The notes under the pieces: generated by a model
Told to the model about the DNA's origin: nothing
Database searches by the model: none
Seen by the model: only the letters and a program-made list of their open reading frames with translations
Shown here: positions 20,183 through 31,491 of the stretch, in pieces
How the letters are laid out: each line of letters opens with the position of its first letter
Position numbering within the stretch: position 1 is the stretch's first letter
Position numbers and translations under genes: made by a program
DNA from: Phymatolithon calcareum
Lineage: Eukaryota; Rhodophyta; Florideophyceae; Hapalidiales
NCBI GenBank assembly: GCA_977006965.1
Contig: OZ345353.1
Coordinates: 2,604,001-2,668,000 of the forward strand
Length of the DNA: 64,000 nt
Reading direction: 5' to 3'

Positions 20183-21001
20183 CGCCTGAATGTGAGCATT
20201 TTGCGACGGCTTCTGTTTTTGTTCTATGCCTTGTTTTCACGTGGCGTTTGAATGCTAGGCTGCACTCGCTTAGGTGCTTAAACTTTTTCTGTACTTAAAT
20301 GATTTTTATTTTTCCAACAGAGGATTCTTGTAGTTCTATTATTACAAGTTTTGCTATTCAAATAGGGCAATAGGAATCCTAATGTAGAGCAATATCTTGG
20401 CGTTTGCAAAGATAAACGAAAACGAGAACATAAAATGAAAGGTAACAATGACCTTTATACACTTACAGTGCTAAGATATTCACATTTAGGTGGATATAAT
20501 TTATAGAACTTGAATGTCCCAACGTGTCCGGACGAGGTCGTTGCGCATCACACGACGACTACATTTTGCCCGAAATGCCACGACTCGAGTCCAAGTCTGT
20601 TCATTTCATAATGGGGAATGCATTGTTAAGCACTTTTTCATTGCTGGTGGACAGTGGATGCTCCCGACGTGGCAGCGTTTTGCGACATATTGCCGGACAA
20701 ATCTTGGACGCTTGTCTCAACTTTTGCTTGTGCACCTCGGAAGATATAGTTTTATTCTAGGCGGACGGACGGACTTGGTAACAGCACGGAAAAATAGAGA
20801 GAGCATCATGATGATGCTCTCTCCATTTTTCCATTATGATCATGCTCTCGGTTCATACCAAATGTGCAGATTTTGTATGCTCTCTCTCCATGTTGATGAA
20901 CTCATGAGTTTATCATCATCTGCGCGTCCTTGAGAGGCCGGGCCTTCCACAGCGGTGACAAACCAATAAAGAAAACTTCACCCGGTCGTTTGAAATTTCC
21001 T
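20183..21001. other. Intergenic region with a strong hairpin
   Basis: 819 bp between the 3' ends of the E2 and FIP1 genes. It holds the hairpin at 20788-20832 and no protein-like frame. Confidence 0.55.
20788..20832. repeat. Near-perfect hairpin with GAGAGAGCATCAT arms
   Basis: GAGAGAGCATCAT (20797-20809) is followed, after one central G, by its exact complement ATGATGCTCTCTC (20811-20823). Outer bases GGAAAAAT and ATTTTTCC extend the stem with one mismatch to about 22 bp. Two further 'gctctct'-type motifs occur at about 20842 and 20879, so it may be the core of a small repeat element. Confidence 0.85.
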
Positions 21002-22837
21002 TTAACGATCCCTGTGGTCCCTGTGACGTTTCCAATCTTGGCCATGGCTATACTCGTTACCCCTCTTCCGAGAATTATAACTTCCCCGATCCCTACCATA
21101 ATCACGTTCACGATGCCCATCATCTTCCCGGCCGCGTTCATATCCCTGTCGATCGCTCCCGCTTCCGCTCCGTCTCCGATCCCCATCCTCCCCACGTCCA
21201 TCACTCCATCCACCACGACCACCTCTTTCACTTCCCCCTCCACGATCGCCATATGACCCACGATGTCCGATACGATCTCTGACCGATGAATTCTGCTGCC
21301 CATGTTGCTGTCGTCTATCATTCCCACGGTTATATCGCCTCCCCCCGTCATCCTGCCCGGCACCATTTTGTCCGCTGCGGTTCTGCTGCGGCTGATTCCC
21401 GCCTTGTCGACCGCCCTGCATCCCGGGTCCGAATCTACTCGAGCCTCCCACACCGCCCTGTTGCATTCCCGCGTTCATTTCATTAGCTTTCATCACCATG
21501 CCCCCCGGAGCATTGGGGGGAAATCTGGGCATACCGCCGCCGGGCATGCCAGGAGCGCCTGGCATTCCTGGAGCGCCCGGAAATCCAGGCGGTGGAGCAC
21601 CAGGGGGAAACGGAAAGCCCGGCATTCCGGGTAAGGGGAAGGGAAACATATTCGCTGGAGGATTCTTTGCATGTTGTCCGTGTTGTCTGTGCTGTCCATG
21701 TTGCCCCGGTCGCATTTGAGGAAACCCTTGGAAGTTCGGCTGCATACCCGCATTGCCGCCGCGCGGTGCGTTGGGTCCAAATGGAAACGGCACTGGTGGC
21801 ATTCCTGGTGGCATTTTACCGGCCACTGCCACGGGAGGTCCGCCACCGCGCGGCATTTGCTGCGGTGGCATGCCAGGGCGCGGCATTTGGTGTCCTTGCT
21901 GCTGGTGCATTTTCTGTTGCGGTGGAGGTTGCTGCGGTGGTTGCGGACGAGGAGCACCGCCCATTGGGATCCGCTGCTGTCCGTCGCTGTGCGGCTGTAC
22001 CTTTTGAGTTGATGGTTGCGGTTGGGGGGCCGGCTTATGTCCATGTACGGTTTTGATTTTTGCAAGATTGCTCGCTTCAAGTCGCATTTGCATTTGTCGT
22101 TCGCAGTACAGCTTCCAAGTATCCTCGTTGAAGCCGTAATTGAAGTAATCCACAAGATCGGCGTTGCGGTCAAGCCATGGTTTTTCGGTTAATTTGCCGA
22201 TTTCCAGATCGTAAACACTTTTTTGTGTCGTTCCGATTTGCATCGTTGGCGTTGGGAGCATGGAGAGAATTCCGCTTGCTCGGCCTGCTTGGGCGGGGGC
22301 TGCAATTACTCGCTCGGGGGGAACAAAACCTGGTCGGACAAATTTGTTTGAAGATGCACCCACACGAACCTTTCCTATTGTCCCCGTCGCTGTGCCGCTC
22401 GTGCCGTTTGCAGCCTCGGCATCGCCTTCGTTAATGACTACGTCAAAATCGTCATCGTCGTCTTCATCGTCGTCCTCATCGTCGTCCTCATCATCCTCTT
22501 CGCCATCGCCCTCACCATCGCCGTCGCCGTCCGCTTTCGCCTTTTCTTCCCCGGTAGCTTTCTCCACAGTATCCGTCACTGGACTTTCTTGCTTAACAGG
22601 ATGCTCCAAAGCGGCATCGGCCTTGTTGTCGGTGGCACTCAAGGCGACCTCTTCGGTGGCGCCGTTGACAGCATTGAGGGGGGATGCGGTGGTTGGAGCG
22701 GCGAGGGAAGGTTCAGCTGTGGCGATCGTCTCTTGGTTTGCTGTAGTTTCTTCAGATTCAGGAAGTCCATAGAGAAGCTCTTCTTCCTTGTCTATGCCGG
22801 CGGCGGTCTCTATGGCTGCGTCTGCAGCTAAGGCCAT
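21002..22837 (-). CDS. FIP1: Pre-mRNA 3'-end-processing factor FIP1 homologue
   Basis: The product is 611 aa. The conserved Fip1 motif is complete near residues 208-250: SVYDLEIGKLTEKPWLDR, then ADLVDYFNYGFNEDTWKLYC. Before it lies an acidic low-complexity stretch (about 115-140, nearly all Asp and Glu). After it is a Pro/Gly/Met/Gln-rich central region and an Arg/Gly/Asp-rich C-terminus (RGGRGGWSDGRGEDGDRR, YGRDRGSYNSRKRG), like the RD/R-rich tails of animal FIP1L1. FIP1 bridges poly(A) polymerase to CPSF and binds U-rich RNA. No intron. The motif is decisive; the rest is low complexity. Confidence 0.92.
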   Translation of the reverse strand: MALAADAAIETAAGIDKEEELLYGLPESEETTANQETIATAEPSLAAPTTASPLNAVNGATEEVALSATDNKADAALEHPVKQESPVTDTVEKATGEEKAKADGDGDGEGDGEEDDEDDDEDDDEDDDDDFDVVINEGDAEAANGTSGTATGTIGKVRVGASSNKFVRPGFVPPERVIAAPAQAGRASGILSMLPTPTMQIGTTQKSVYDLEIGKLTEKPWLDRNADLVDYFNYGFNEDTWKLYCERQMQMRLEASNLAKIKTVHGHKPAPQPQPSTQKVQPHSDGQQRIPMGGAPRPQPPQQPPPQQKMHQQQGHQMPRPGMPPQQMPRGGGPPVAVAGKMPPGMPPVPFPFGPNAPRGGNAGMQPNFQGFPQMRPGQHGQHRQHGQHAKNPPANMFPFPLPGMPGFPFPPGAPPPGFPGAPGMPGAPGMPGGGMPRFPPNAPGGMVMKANEMNAGMQQGGVGGSSRFGPGMQGGRQGGNQPQQNRSGQNGAGQDDGGRRYNRGNDRRQQHGQQNSSVRDRIGHRGSYGDRGGGSERGGRGGWSDGRGEDGDRRRSGSGSDRQGYERGREDDGHRERDYGRDRGSYNSRKRGNEYSHGQDWKRHRDHRDR

Positions 22838-24724
22838 AGTTATGAAGGCAAGAGTTGGTCGTTAACCAGATGAGGTTTTGTTCGTGCTAGAGTGCGCTGG
22901 ATCATCGCACTGTGTTGTAAAATTTGGCCAACATAAATGCTCGATCATGATTGGCTCAAAAGTCAAATAATTGATTTGAGGTCGATTGATGTGATACTAT
23001 TATCGATAAATAAGGTTCCTTCGCATCAATACTATTTTGAACCAGCTCAGTGAAGCATGCCCAGTTGTAACTCGGGAACAGGGGGAAAGCTTGGAATGAG
23101 ATATCGATGGAACGGAAGACGGGAACAATGTGAGTTGGGCTTTGTCACATGCTTATGAAATATGGAGACATTGCAAGGCTATACGAAAGATTTGGGTTCA
23201 ACAGAGCAACCTTAAGATGACCACGGTGACTTTGCTCCTGTAAACGCAACAAGCTGAAGAAGGTCATGCACCTCGTATGGACCATGACGGGCCATGAAGT
23301 CTTGACAATTGAGAAATAGGGCAGCTCACTATAGGTGAGATGTTGTCCTTGTATGTCAAGATGCTGTACCCAGCAATCCTGCTACGATGATATTTCTCTT
23401 GACCACGCGCCTGCAAGCAAGCAACGTCACTCTTTCGAAATAGTCACTGACAGGGCGGAAGAGAGCATTTCGGGTGCTTGTGAGCCCACAGATCTGCCAA
23501 GTCTGGTCGGATGAACGAACTCTGCTGATCAAAGCCGGTGGTTCTCTATGCAGCCCTCTTCTTTTTCACTGTGGAAATAATTGCTCACCAGGTGTAAAAT
23601 GAATGCCTGAGCTCGATCATTCCATCGACCTGTCATTGATTGGAAGTATAAGAACTTCATATGTTTCTCTCGGCACAACTCCTCCACGGCTCTAGTGGCT
23701 GCTCGTGAAACAAAATCGTCGAGGTAAGCTCGGCGTACAATTATACGGCCAAGCGTGTCCCTTGTGTCGGATGGACATAGTTTCAACACCGGGGCGTAGA
23801 GAACCTTTTCGACGCCAGTGTGACTGAAGAAATATCTGACGTCAAAATTCTTAAGTTGCAGCCTGATGGTTGCAGAAGTATCACATCTTTATGTCTGTGA
23901 GACGCATGGAGCTGTCCTGGGCGGCGGAAGTTACGCACTTTTCGTCCTAAGTCTCGAATTGACAACTGACCGGGCTGGCGCGTGGTGAGTGGAATTGCTT
24001 GGGACCGAAGACACGACTCGGAGATATTTCGCCTCATAAGTTCGTCGGCAGCATATTGTTGGGAATGCCACAATAGCTCGACGCTCACATACTTTTGTGC
24101 TCGAAGATCTAGTGGTGGTTTATACTAATTAAGGGATAATAAGCTCTCCCTCTGTCTTGGATTACCAACGTGCTTCTCATCCTTGTTCGTATCACCATTG
24201 AACTAAGAGCAGGGAAAAATACATGTCAATCTCCATCCGGCTAATGAAGGCTTGGGGGTTGATTGAGCTCCATCCTCGAAAGTTATCATTGAAGCGACTT
24301 ATAATAACTGCATTGCAATGCTGCGTTTTGCAGTGCACAGTACCTAGTACCAGAGTTGCTATCTTTGAATTTTGTGTTACGACGTACGTCCGCGCATGCA
24401 GTCCAATAAGAAAGAAACGATTCGACATGCAGAGTGACCAAGACAGCAATTACCACCTTTGACTACTAACTATGCTGTACAGGAATTTCGAAGACAACCA
24501 TTCCTTCCACGAACACCCTCACATTTACAAAAACTCGAGTGCTCAAGAGCATGTCTTGGAAATCAGACAACGTCAAATAGGGTTATTAGATGTTAATTAG
24601 TACTATCATTCTCACACAACTACGACATTGCATCGGCATAACGACATCTGGCTTCCTTTCTTCGGACCAATCGCCTCGACCATAGATTTTTATCATCAAT
24701 CTCTTCACCGCGCGCCCAACCTCG
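22838..24724. other. Intergenic region, about 1.9 kb
   Basis: Promoter of FIP1 on the left and 3' end of dymeclin on the right. Short open frames on the minus strand near 23529-24088 have no protein-like composition. I see no tRNA promoter boxes or obvious inverted repeats. Confidence 0.5.
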
Positions 24725-27022
24725 TCAAGATCCCCTGAGCGCGTCCGCGACTTCCGGCGGCAATTTTTCTCCCGGATGCGCAACATTCTTCGCAAACCTT
24801 CTCACAATGCTCCACACAGCAGGTGGGAAGAACGTCTCTCTCTCCTCCGGCACCGGTCGATACTCGAACCGTAGTTGCGGCAGCCCTGCCAGATATTCGC
24901 GCGGTAACAGTCTTGCCGTTTCATCAATGACAGCAAACACTCTCTCCACCGACAGCACCGCACCTCCGTCACCGGGCGCGAGTGACAGATCTGGTTGCAC
25001 CCGGTCAACCTGCGCACCGAAATAGCGCACAACACGCTCCAGACGCGCACAAAGCGCCGCGCATTGCGGTGAAAGTTTCGCGATTGCCCCGTCCTGACGC
25101 ACGAGGTGTTCACGATGCAGTAGTGCGTAAACCAAATGTCGATTAGCCGACACATCTCCGCGCGAACGGAGTACGCCTGCAATGACCTCCAACGTCGTCC
25201 CCACAAATGCCGCCAAAGACCCGTACACCTCAGATGCATTGCGCTCGCGTCCACCAGGGAGCACAACAGCGTCCACTGCTACTAGACACGATGCATCGAC
25301 AGGACAGTCTCCGTTTGCTGTAGTCGACGTCGTCGAGTTTGCATTCACTTCCTCGCGACGTGCACGCCGTCCAAGGAATTCCAACAGCGACACAAGACGA
25401 TCCGCCGCAGGTGCATGCAGCGCCGTAGAGGCCGCCGCGACATTAGCCATGGTAGCCAGCACAAGGCCCGCGGTATAAGTTTCAGGGGTATTCCGTTTCA
25501 CAAGCAGTGACTGTTGCACAGCTCTAGCTCCAACGAAGAGCACCAGCGCCGACAATGACACAGGACCCGAAGAAGCAGCGAACCTGCCGCGGGGGTCTGC
25601 CCAGACGCATTCCGCTGATGACACGCCAACTTTGTCAACGGCCTCGCAAAACCCCGGATCACTGGAAAGCGAAAGAAGTGCACCTGCGGGTGCGTACGCG
25701 TCCGCCGCAGGACTGGGCGGTCCACATCGCTCATGCAGCGCGCGTAATAACGGGACAAGTAATGCATCCGGGTCTGTACGTGCGAGAGCGTATGCGCGAA
25801 ATTTGCGATTACCGGAAAGAAGAATCTCTGCAAGAAGCGCACCAGCCGGATGCACAGCCCAGAAGCAAAGCGTGTCATACACGTCGACAAACGACGCATT
25901 CGCCGCGCTCTCCGAGTCGCGCATCCCGAGCAGCGCGGCGCGATACGCCCCGTCCCTCCCACCGCACGCGACAAGTGCCAGCAGGAGACATAGCGCATCC
26001 GAAGCAGAATAAATTTCAGCGCGCGCGTTCTCAGCCGCGAGGCGCAAACTGACAGCATGGAAGCCATTCACAGCCGTAGCGGCCGCGCCGACAGCCGCAG
26101 CTTGCACACCTGCGCGCTGAGTGGCCAGTGCCGCGATAGCACGCGGTGAGAACTTCGCCGCCAATGCCGCGACGGCGCCGGCGAGCGCGGCCGCCGCGGC
26201 AGGCCGTGTTGACATCGGCCTCACCACCCGTTCCGGGTCCAGTGCTAGCAGCACTTCGGGATCGGCCGTGATGTTCGCCGAGTGCAGAGCGACGCGCAGC
26301 AACGACGCGACCACCAACGGGGGGTTCGGGTAGCGCTCGACGATGCGCGGAAGGGCGTGCGCACCGTCGCCTGGCGGGTCGGAGATGAACGAAAAGACCA
26401 CCATGCACGCAGCGGAGAGCTCGAGAGCGGGGATGTTTGATGTGCATATGCGATCCAGGGATGAAGCGGCGAGCTGCCAGAGGGCGGCGGCGCCGATGTC
26501 GGCGCGGTCGTTCGGGCGAAGGGTGCCGGCATCGAGTGCGCCCAGCGTCTCTGCGCGGAGACGACCGCAACCGCTGCGTAGTGCGCGCACGAGTTCTGCG
26601 GCGAATTGGAAAGCGTCTGCTGCGGCATTGGTTCCTTTAGGCTTTTGTTTCGGGGACGCTTCGAGCGGCGATACGCGTAAGATACGCAGGGCGGCACGGA
26701 GGGCGAGGGCGGCGCGACCGGCAAAGTGGGCGGAGGCTAGGGATTCTGATGTGAAGGCGGGGACTGGATTTGTGCCTTCCGCTAGGGAGAGTGACAATTG
26801 GCGGAACACGGATTCCCAGAATGTGTTGTCCGGCGGTTTGGGGAGAGAAGCTGAGTCGGGATCGATGGAGAGAAAACGACTCAGAGCTGGCCATTCGTCG
26901 CGATGATATTCTTCAATGTCAAGGCCGGGGTCTGCATCGACGGCGACGGCAGGATTCGCGGCGGAATTTGTGGAGGTGGTCGTTACAGCTGCTGGTGAGG
27001 GAGTCGACGCAGAGGCGCCCAT
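24725..27022 (-). CDS. DYM: Dymeclin, N-myristoylated Golgi peripheral protein
   Basis: The product is 765 aa from the ATG at 27022. The N-terminus MGASAST has Gly2 and a Ser at 6, the pattern for N-myristoylation, as in dymeclin and its plant relatives. It then reads DNTFWESVFRQLSLS, matching the family's early 'FW..ll'. Long Ala/Leu-rich helical repeats fill most of the protein. The end LAGLPQLRFEYRPVPEERETFFPPAVWSIV fits the conserved dymeclin C-terminus (F-x-Y...EEFF.P..W). Dymeclin associates with Golgi membranes and affects Golgi organisation and secretion; its biochemical activity is unknown. Length is somewhat above the human 669 aa. Codon use is very G/C- and Ala-rich. The open frame upstream of the ATG is not similar to the family. 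Confidence 0.85.
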   Translation of the reverse strand: MGASASTPSPAAVTTTSTNSAANPAVAVDADPGLDIEEYHRDEWPALSRFLSIDPDSASLPKPPDNTFWESVFRQLSLSLAEGTNPVPAFTSESLASAHFAGRAALALRAALRILRVSPLEASPKQKPKGTNAAADAFQFAAELVRALRSGCGRLRAETLGALDAGTLRPNDRADIGAAALWQLAASSLDRICTSNIPALELSAACMVVFSFISDPPGDGAHALPRIVERYPNPPLVVASLLRVALHSANITADPEVLLALDPERVVRPMSTRPAAAAALAGAVAALAAKFSPRAIAALATQRAGVQAAAVGAAATAVNGFHAVSLRLAAENARAEIYSASDALCLLLALVACGGRDGAYRAALLGMRDSESAANASFVDVYDTLCFWAVHPAGALLAEILLSGNRKFRAYALARTDPDALLVPLLRALHERCGPPSPAADAYAPAGALLSLSSDPGFCEAVDKVGVSSAECVWADPRGRFAASSGPVSLSALVLFVGARAVQQSLLVKRNTPETYTAGLVLATMANVAAASTALHAPAADRLVSLLEFLGRRARREEVNANSTTSTTANGDCPVDASCLVAVDAVVLPGGRERNASEVYGSLAAFVGTTLEVIAGVLRSRGDVSANRHLVYALLHREHLVRQDGAIAKLSPQCAALCARLERVVRYFGAQVDRVQPDLSLAPGDGGAVLSVERVFAVIDETARLLPREYLAGLPQLRFEYRPVPEERETFFPPAVWSIVRRFAKNVAHPGEKLPPEVADALRGS

Positions 27023-28112
27023 ATCAGTACGCAAAGCGCATCGCGCGCGCGGCTTGCAATCGGTCCGCCGTATTGACCGCCACCGCCGTTTCGGCAACGA
27101 ACGAAGGAGAATGCGCAGATAACACTCACTTTGTGTGAAGCACAGTGTGCTGTGCACGGCTCTGTGTCGTCTATTGTCCACATCGGAAACGCCCTTCGGA
27201 TTCAACGCCACGTAGTACACGAGCACACGTGCACACTCATCTTTTTGAGTGAGCATGTAAGCATGACACGGGCCTGTACACTTGGTGCAAGGTGTCCATC
27301 ATCGGGAACTTCCTTGGGCTGACAATGGCACCGATTTGCGCAACCTGGGCGTCGGTCATATGACAAGCGCCCAGGTCAAGCTTGTGGACACAACGCCCAG
27401 GGCACGTTTTCGTGCCCGTGTCAATCATACCCTACAGTTGGGCGGTACGGAAGCACAGAGCAAGACTTGGGTACACTTGTCGCCAAATCACTTGTCACAG
27501 ACCGCAAAACAGTCACATTAAATCAAACGAGTCACAAAGCGTTCGTGCTTGTGACCTTTCGTTTTCCAGGATTTAGGAAAAGTGAAAGTTTTGGACAAGA
27601 CGGGTTCATAAATTGATTTTACTCTCCTACTCCACGTTTCAGGTTTACGATTAATTTCGAGTGAGTAGAGCGGAAATTCCTATTTTTCAACTACAGAAAA
27701 ACAATATTAATTATTTTAATAAGCTTTGGCTTACCAAATTTTGTACTACAGAAAAACAATTAAAAACTTTTGGTTTCGTTTGCATCCGCACAGCCAATTT
27801 CTGTCGACTTGCCTAAACCCAGCAACAAGTCTACAACCCGCAAGTACATTGTACTGTTCGACGTTTTAATCCTTCACACAGCGCTCTACCGAAAGCCGCT
27901 TGTGCGTAACGCAGTGCAGGCTCTCTCATTTTCTTTATTGTGAGTGTTCTTTCTCGACTTTGCACATGCGCATTTCGCTACAGTCTTCATTCTTTGCGTA
28001 ACTCGCAGTTGACAGTGTTATTGCACTATTCTCTTCCGTTGCTAATTCTGAAATTTTTTTGGTGGTATCCGACAGCTCTCCACGACTACAGATACCGCCG
28101 GCAACTGGAAAA
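27023..28112. other. Region upstream of the transposase gene
   Basis: Contains the divergent dymeclin promoter and probably the left end of the transposon. At 27264-27424 there are several short inverted repeats: tgacacgggc with gcccgtgtca, and cctgggcg with cgcccagg around a catatg centre. Two copies of 'actacagaaaaacaat' lie near 27692 and 27746. These could be subterminal repeats of the transposon, but I could not match them to its right end. Confidence 0.45.
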
Positions 28113-31058
28113 ATGCCTTCGTTTACGTGCGATCTCTGTGACGCAGGGTTTTCCTCTGCTATCACTTTTGGACGGCATCGATCTGCAGCGCACCGTAATA
28201 CCTATGCAGCCACAAGGGCTGCACGAGAGATCGCAGAACCGAATGCCGAGCCAAGTTATTCGGACGAATATGTCGCAAATGAGGTCGCGAGCTTTTGGGG
28301 TACGAATTCGACCGAAACTCAGAGTTTGCGAGTCGCGGATGACGTTTTCGAGTTTTACAAAATGTATGGAGATAAATCTTCTTGTGTTTTCGATATCTGC
28401 AAAACGCTTACTCCCCCTCGGTCAGAACTTTGCCCCCAAGCAGAAGCTCTTCTCCAATTCTGCTGCAAAAATTTGTACTCTCGAGGAGAGATTGAAGACC
28501 ACTATAAGCTTTTCGTCTCTCCCTGCTGTTCACACCTATGCTCCGGTCGCGTCGATTTTAAAACGCAATTCCCTTCTGAGCGTTCGTTTGCCAACTACGT
28601 TGAGCAAGCAAGAAAGCTTTGCGCTGCCCGCCAAAGCTGGCGCGTGGCCGAAATATCTACACCACTTCATGGGAGAAACACCACCGGAGTCTTCCGCTCT
28701 TTGGTGAAAATGATCCTAGCTGAATTGCAACGCGCCGGGGGACTGTCCGCGATTTTGCCATATCAGGAAAACACAAGGAGCTGTGCAGAGCGTGTGTTTT
28801 CGTCCGCACTGGACTCCAACTCCATGAAACAATATTCAGAAGAAAACCATCTTGAGCTGCCACTGGTTTTATTTGACTTATATGCGGACAGTACAATTCT
28901 TTCGAGCTCCGGTACGCAAAGCGCAAACGCAGTTAGGGCACGTCTGGCGAATGTCAGAAATGCTTCAACAACATGGCATGAAGTAGGCATTGCTCCTTCG
29001 TTGAAAGTTGAGCGAGGAGTTCACTCCGCGGCAAAAATTCGTGACGAACGCCGCGAGCTTTTCCAGAGATTTATGTTCCTCCTCATGGAAGAAGTAATTG
29101 TGGGATCGAGAGATGGGATTCTTTTCGATGGAAAGCTGTTGCTATTTCGACTGAACACTCTTGTGTCCGATCAGCCTCAGGAGCGCGGATTTTTTTGCCT
29201 GAAGTCAGCCGGAAGCTGTATGGACTGTTCAATCTGCACAATGCCGAGCAAAGCGCTGAATGGAGAGGACGAAATAATATCTGACGATGAACTTTGGAAT
29301 GTGCATTCCGATGATACCTTCCACAGCCAAGGAGGTGGCGCCACAGGAAACCGTTTCTTCCAAATACAGACATCTGGTGTGCAGGCACGGGCGAGGAACG
29401 TTACACGCACAGTGCGGAGCCAGCTAGTCGTCGCCAGAGCACATCGGAAAATATCGGGCTACTTCGAAAGCAGCTCATCTGAGCTCAAAAGAGCGAAAGA
29501 CTTCCTTAAGAAAACTAGTGCACATCCACTGCCTCCCGTGCTGGCCGCGTTGCATGGCATGGGGACCGAACCCTTTCACCTTTATTCCTCGATTGGATTC
29601 GACAGACTCCATGTTTTGGACTTGGGACCTGCACGAATACTGCCAGACATGGCTTTCAAAGTTTTTCAGTCGACAGTCTACAACAAGAATATGGCAACTA
29701 AGTCTGCTCTCGTTCGTATTGCAAACCAGCGTTTTCGGGATATTCCACGAGTCTGTGGGTTGCACGTTGCGCCCTTCCGAAACAGCGCGGATGAGCTTCA
29801 TGCTGGAATGACGGGAAAAATTCGACGAGAAATAACCCCTTTTCTCTGGGTTTGCCTAATGGGTCTGCAACCTGACACCAACCCTGATGACGATGCACTG
29901 TTACAAGCAGCACTAGAATTGGACAGAATGCAATACGTTTTACGGGGTGTAAATCAAGCTGAGGCAAGGGGATTCAGATCCTTGGAAGATATTGATGAAA
30001 TTCAAGCTGTGTGCTTTTCTGCCGGGCTAAAGCTAAGTACTGCGCTTGGAAGGCCAATTTGCACGAAGCTTCACAGACTGATGTACCACATGCGCGACCA
30101 TTTAGTGAATTTTGGATGTGTTCGGCGAGGAGAATCCGATGCGAATGAAACTATGCACAAAGAAACGAAGTCTTGCTACAAATCTACGAACAAAAAAATA
30201 GGTTCAATGGGACAGCAGCTCCTAAAATTGCGTACCATCTCTACCAATGATTCTGTTAATCCAACCGGTATGGACTTGAGCGTTGCGGACGTGCGTTTGG
30301 TTCTTGATTCCCTTGTTACCGATGTTGTTCACAGGACACGAGAATCGTTTTCAACGCCCGATTCTGTACCACCGCACGTGCCTGCCTCATTTAACGTTTT
30401 CGACTCTGCCGTATCACACGCTGAAGAACAGGGGAGAGAAATTACCTTATTGGTACGAGGAAAGGGGGCTGAAGAAGCGACTCCCTTTCTCTTGGCACAG
30501 AAACAAATTTGTACGAATTGTCATCTCTGGAAACAAAGAAAATCGATCAGATTTCCTGCGTACTACTACTGGCAACCACGAACACCGACAGACAGAGATT
30601 TTCATACTGCCTATGCGAGCGATGACGTCAATGGCACTGGTCGTCGATTTGACGCTGTTGAATACATGTGCGGAAGTGAAACGCGAACAGGTATATTGCA
30701 GTTGATTTTTGAACATCGTGTTCAGCGGGAAGGAGCTGTTCCATTCGTTTTAATCCGTCGCTTGGTGCCCGCTCCTCCAGATCCGGGAAATATTAAGGTT
30801 GTAGAGGTATATGGACATAAGAGATTTGGCTACGCAATGTCATGGGGAGCAGAGGAAGACGTACTTCTCGATTGTGTTCCGTCTACTTCGCTTCGTAGAA
30901 TTGTTGTTATTGTGCCGGACATGTTTAATTTCACGAAACGGCATTCTAGGTCACTCTCTTTTAGTTCGTGTTCTGATTCCTTGGAAGAGCGCAAAAATGC
31001 TATGTTCTTCCTTGTGCGAGGATATCAATTTACCTGCATATCTGAAAAGAATTACTAA
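28113..31058 (+). mobile_element. Transposase gene of a CACTA/Plavaka-like (CMC) DNA transposon
   Basis: An uninterrupted 981-codon frame. An N-terminal C2H2 finger (CDLCDAGFSS...H..H, Cys6/Cys9/His22/His27) is the likely DNA-binding part. The large remainder matches DDE transposases of the CACTA/Plavaka group by pattern. A first acidic block is LVLFDLYADSTILSSSGTQS ahead of a conserved RARLANV. A Cys-rich insert follows (SCMDCSICTMP). A second block is SIGFDRLHVLDLGPARIL. A late block carries KLHRLMYHMRDHLVNFGC, then ANETMHKETKSCYKSTNKK, with the acidic residue before HK and the TNK ending typical of these elements. The frame is intact, so the copy is young or active. It is co-oriented with a second spliced gene 434 bp downstream that is probably part of the same element. 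Terminal inverted repeats were not identified. Confidence 0.75.
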
Positions 31059-31491
31059 CCTAAAGCTTTTTTGCCTTTAGCTCCTGGAAACAGCAATGTA
31101 TAGTTTTTAAGTATTCGGCTGTGTAATTATAGGTAAACAATATAGAGAACCTGTCTGGCTCTTTATTGTAGTCACAAAGTAAGTTGCCCCTTGTAGCTCT
31201 GCCTGATGGGTATTCTGCAAATCTTTATGAGAATTACAAATTATACTTAGTGCACAACGTTTGGCAATGTCTAAACGGTGTACGCAGTTTAGAAATGTCC
31301 AAACAATGCGCACAGCGGTATGTACTGGTGTGCGCATATGAAACATTTCACGACCGCCGCGTCGTATCGTCGGCTTTTCATTTTGCAATAAAACGTCTCG
31401 GGATCTCTGAGAAGACACTTAAAGTGGCGGAGTGCAGAATTTATTCACTGTTTCTACTTCATTTCATTTCCTCCCCCCCCCCAATTCGCAA

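Noticed and set aside
22430-22510. Trinucleotide-like repeat
   Set aside because: It is the Asp/Glu-rich low-complexity segment of the FIP1 coding region, not an independent repeat.
27264-27424. Cluster of short inverted repeats as a transposon end
   Set aside because: No matching inverted copy was found near 33.3-33.7 kb, so I did not set the element's boundary there.
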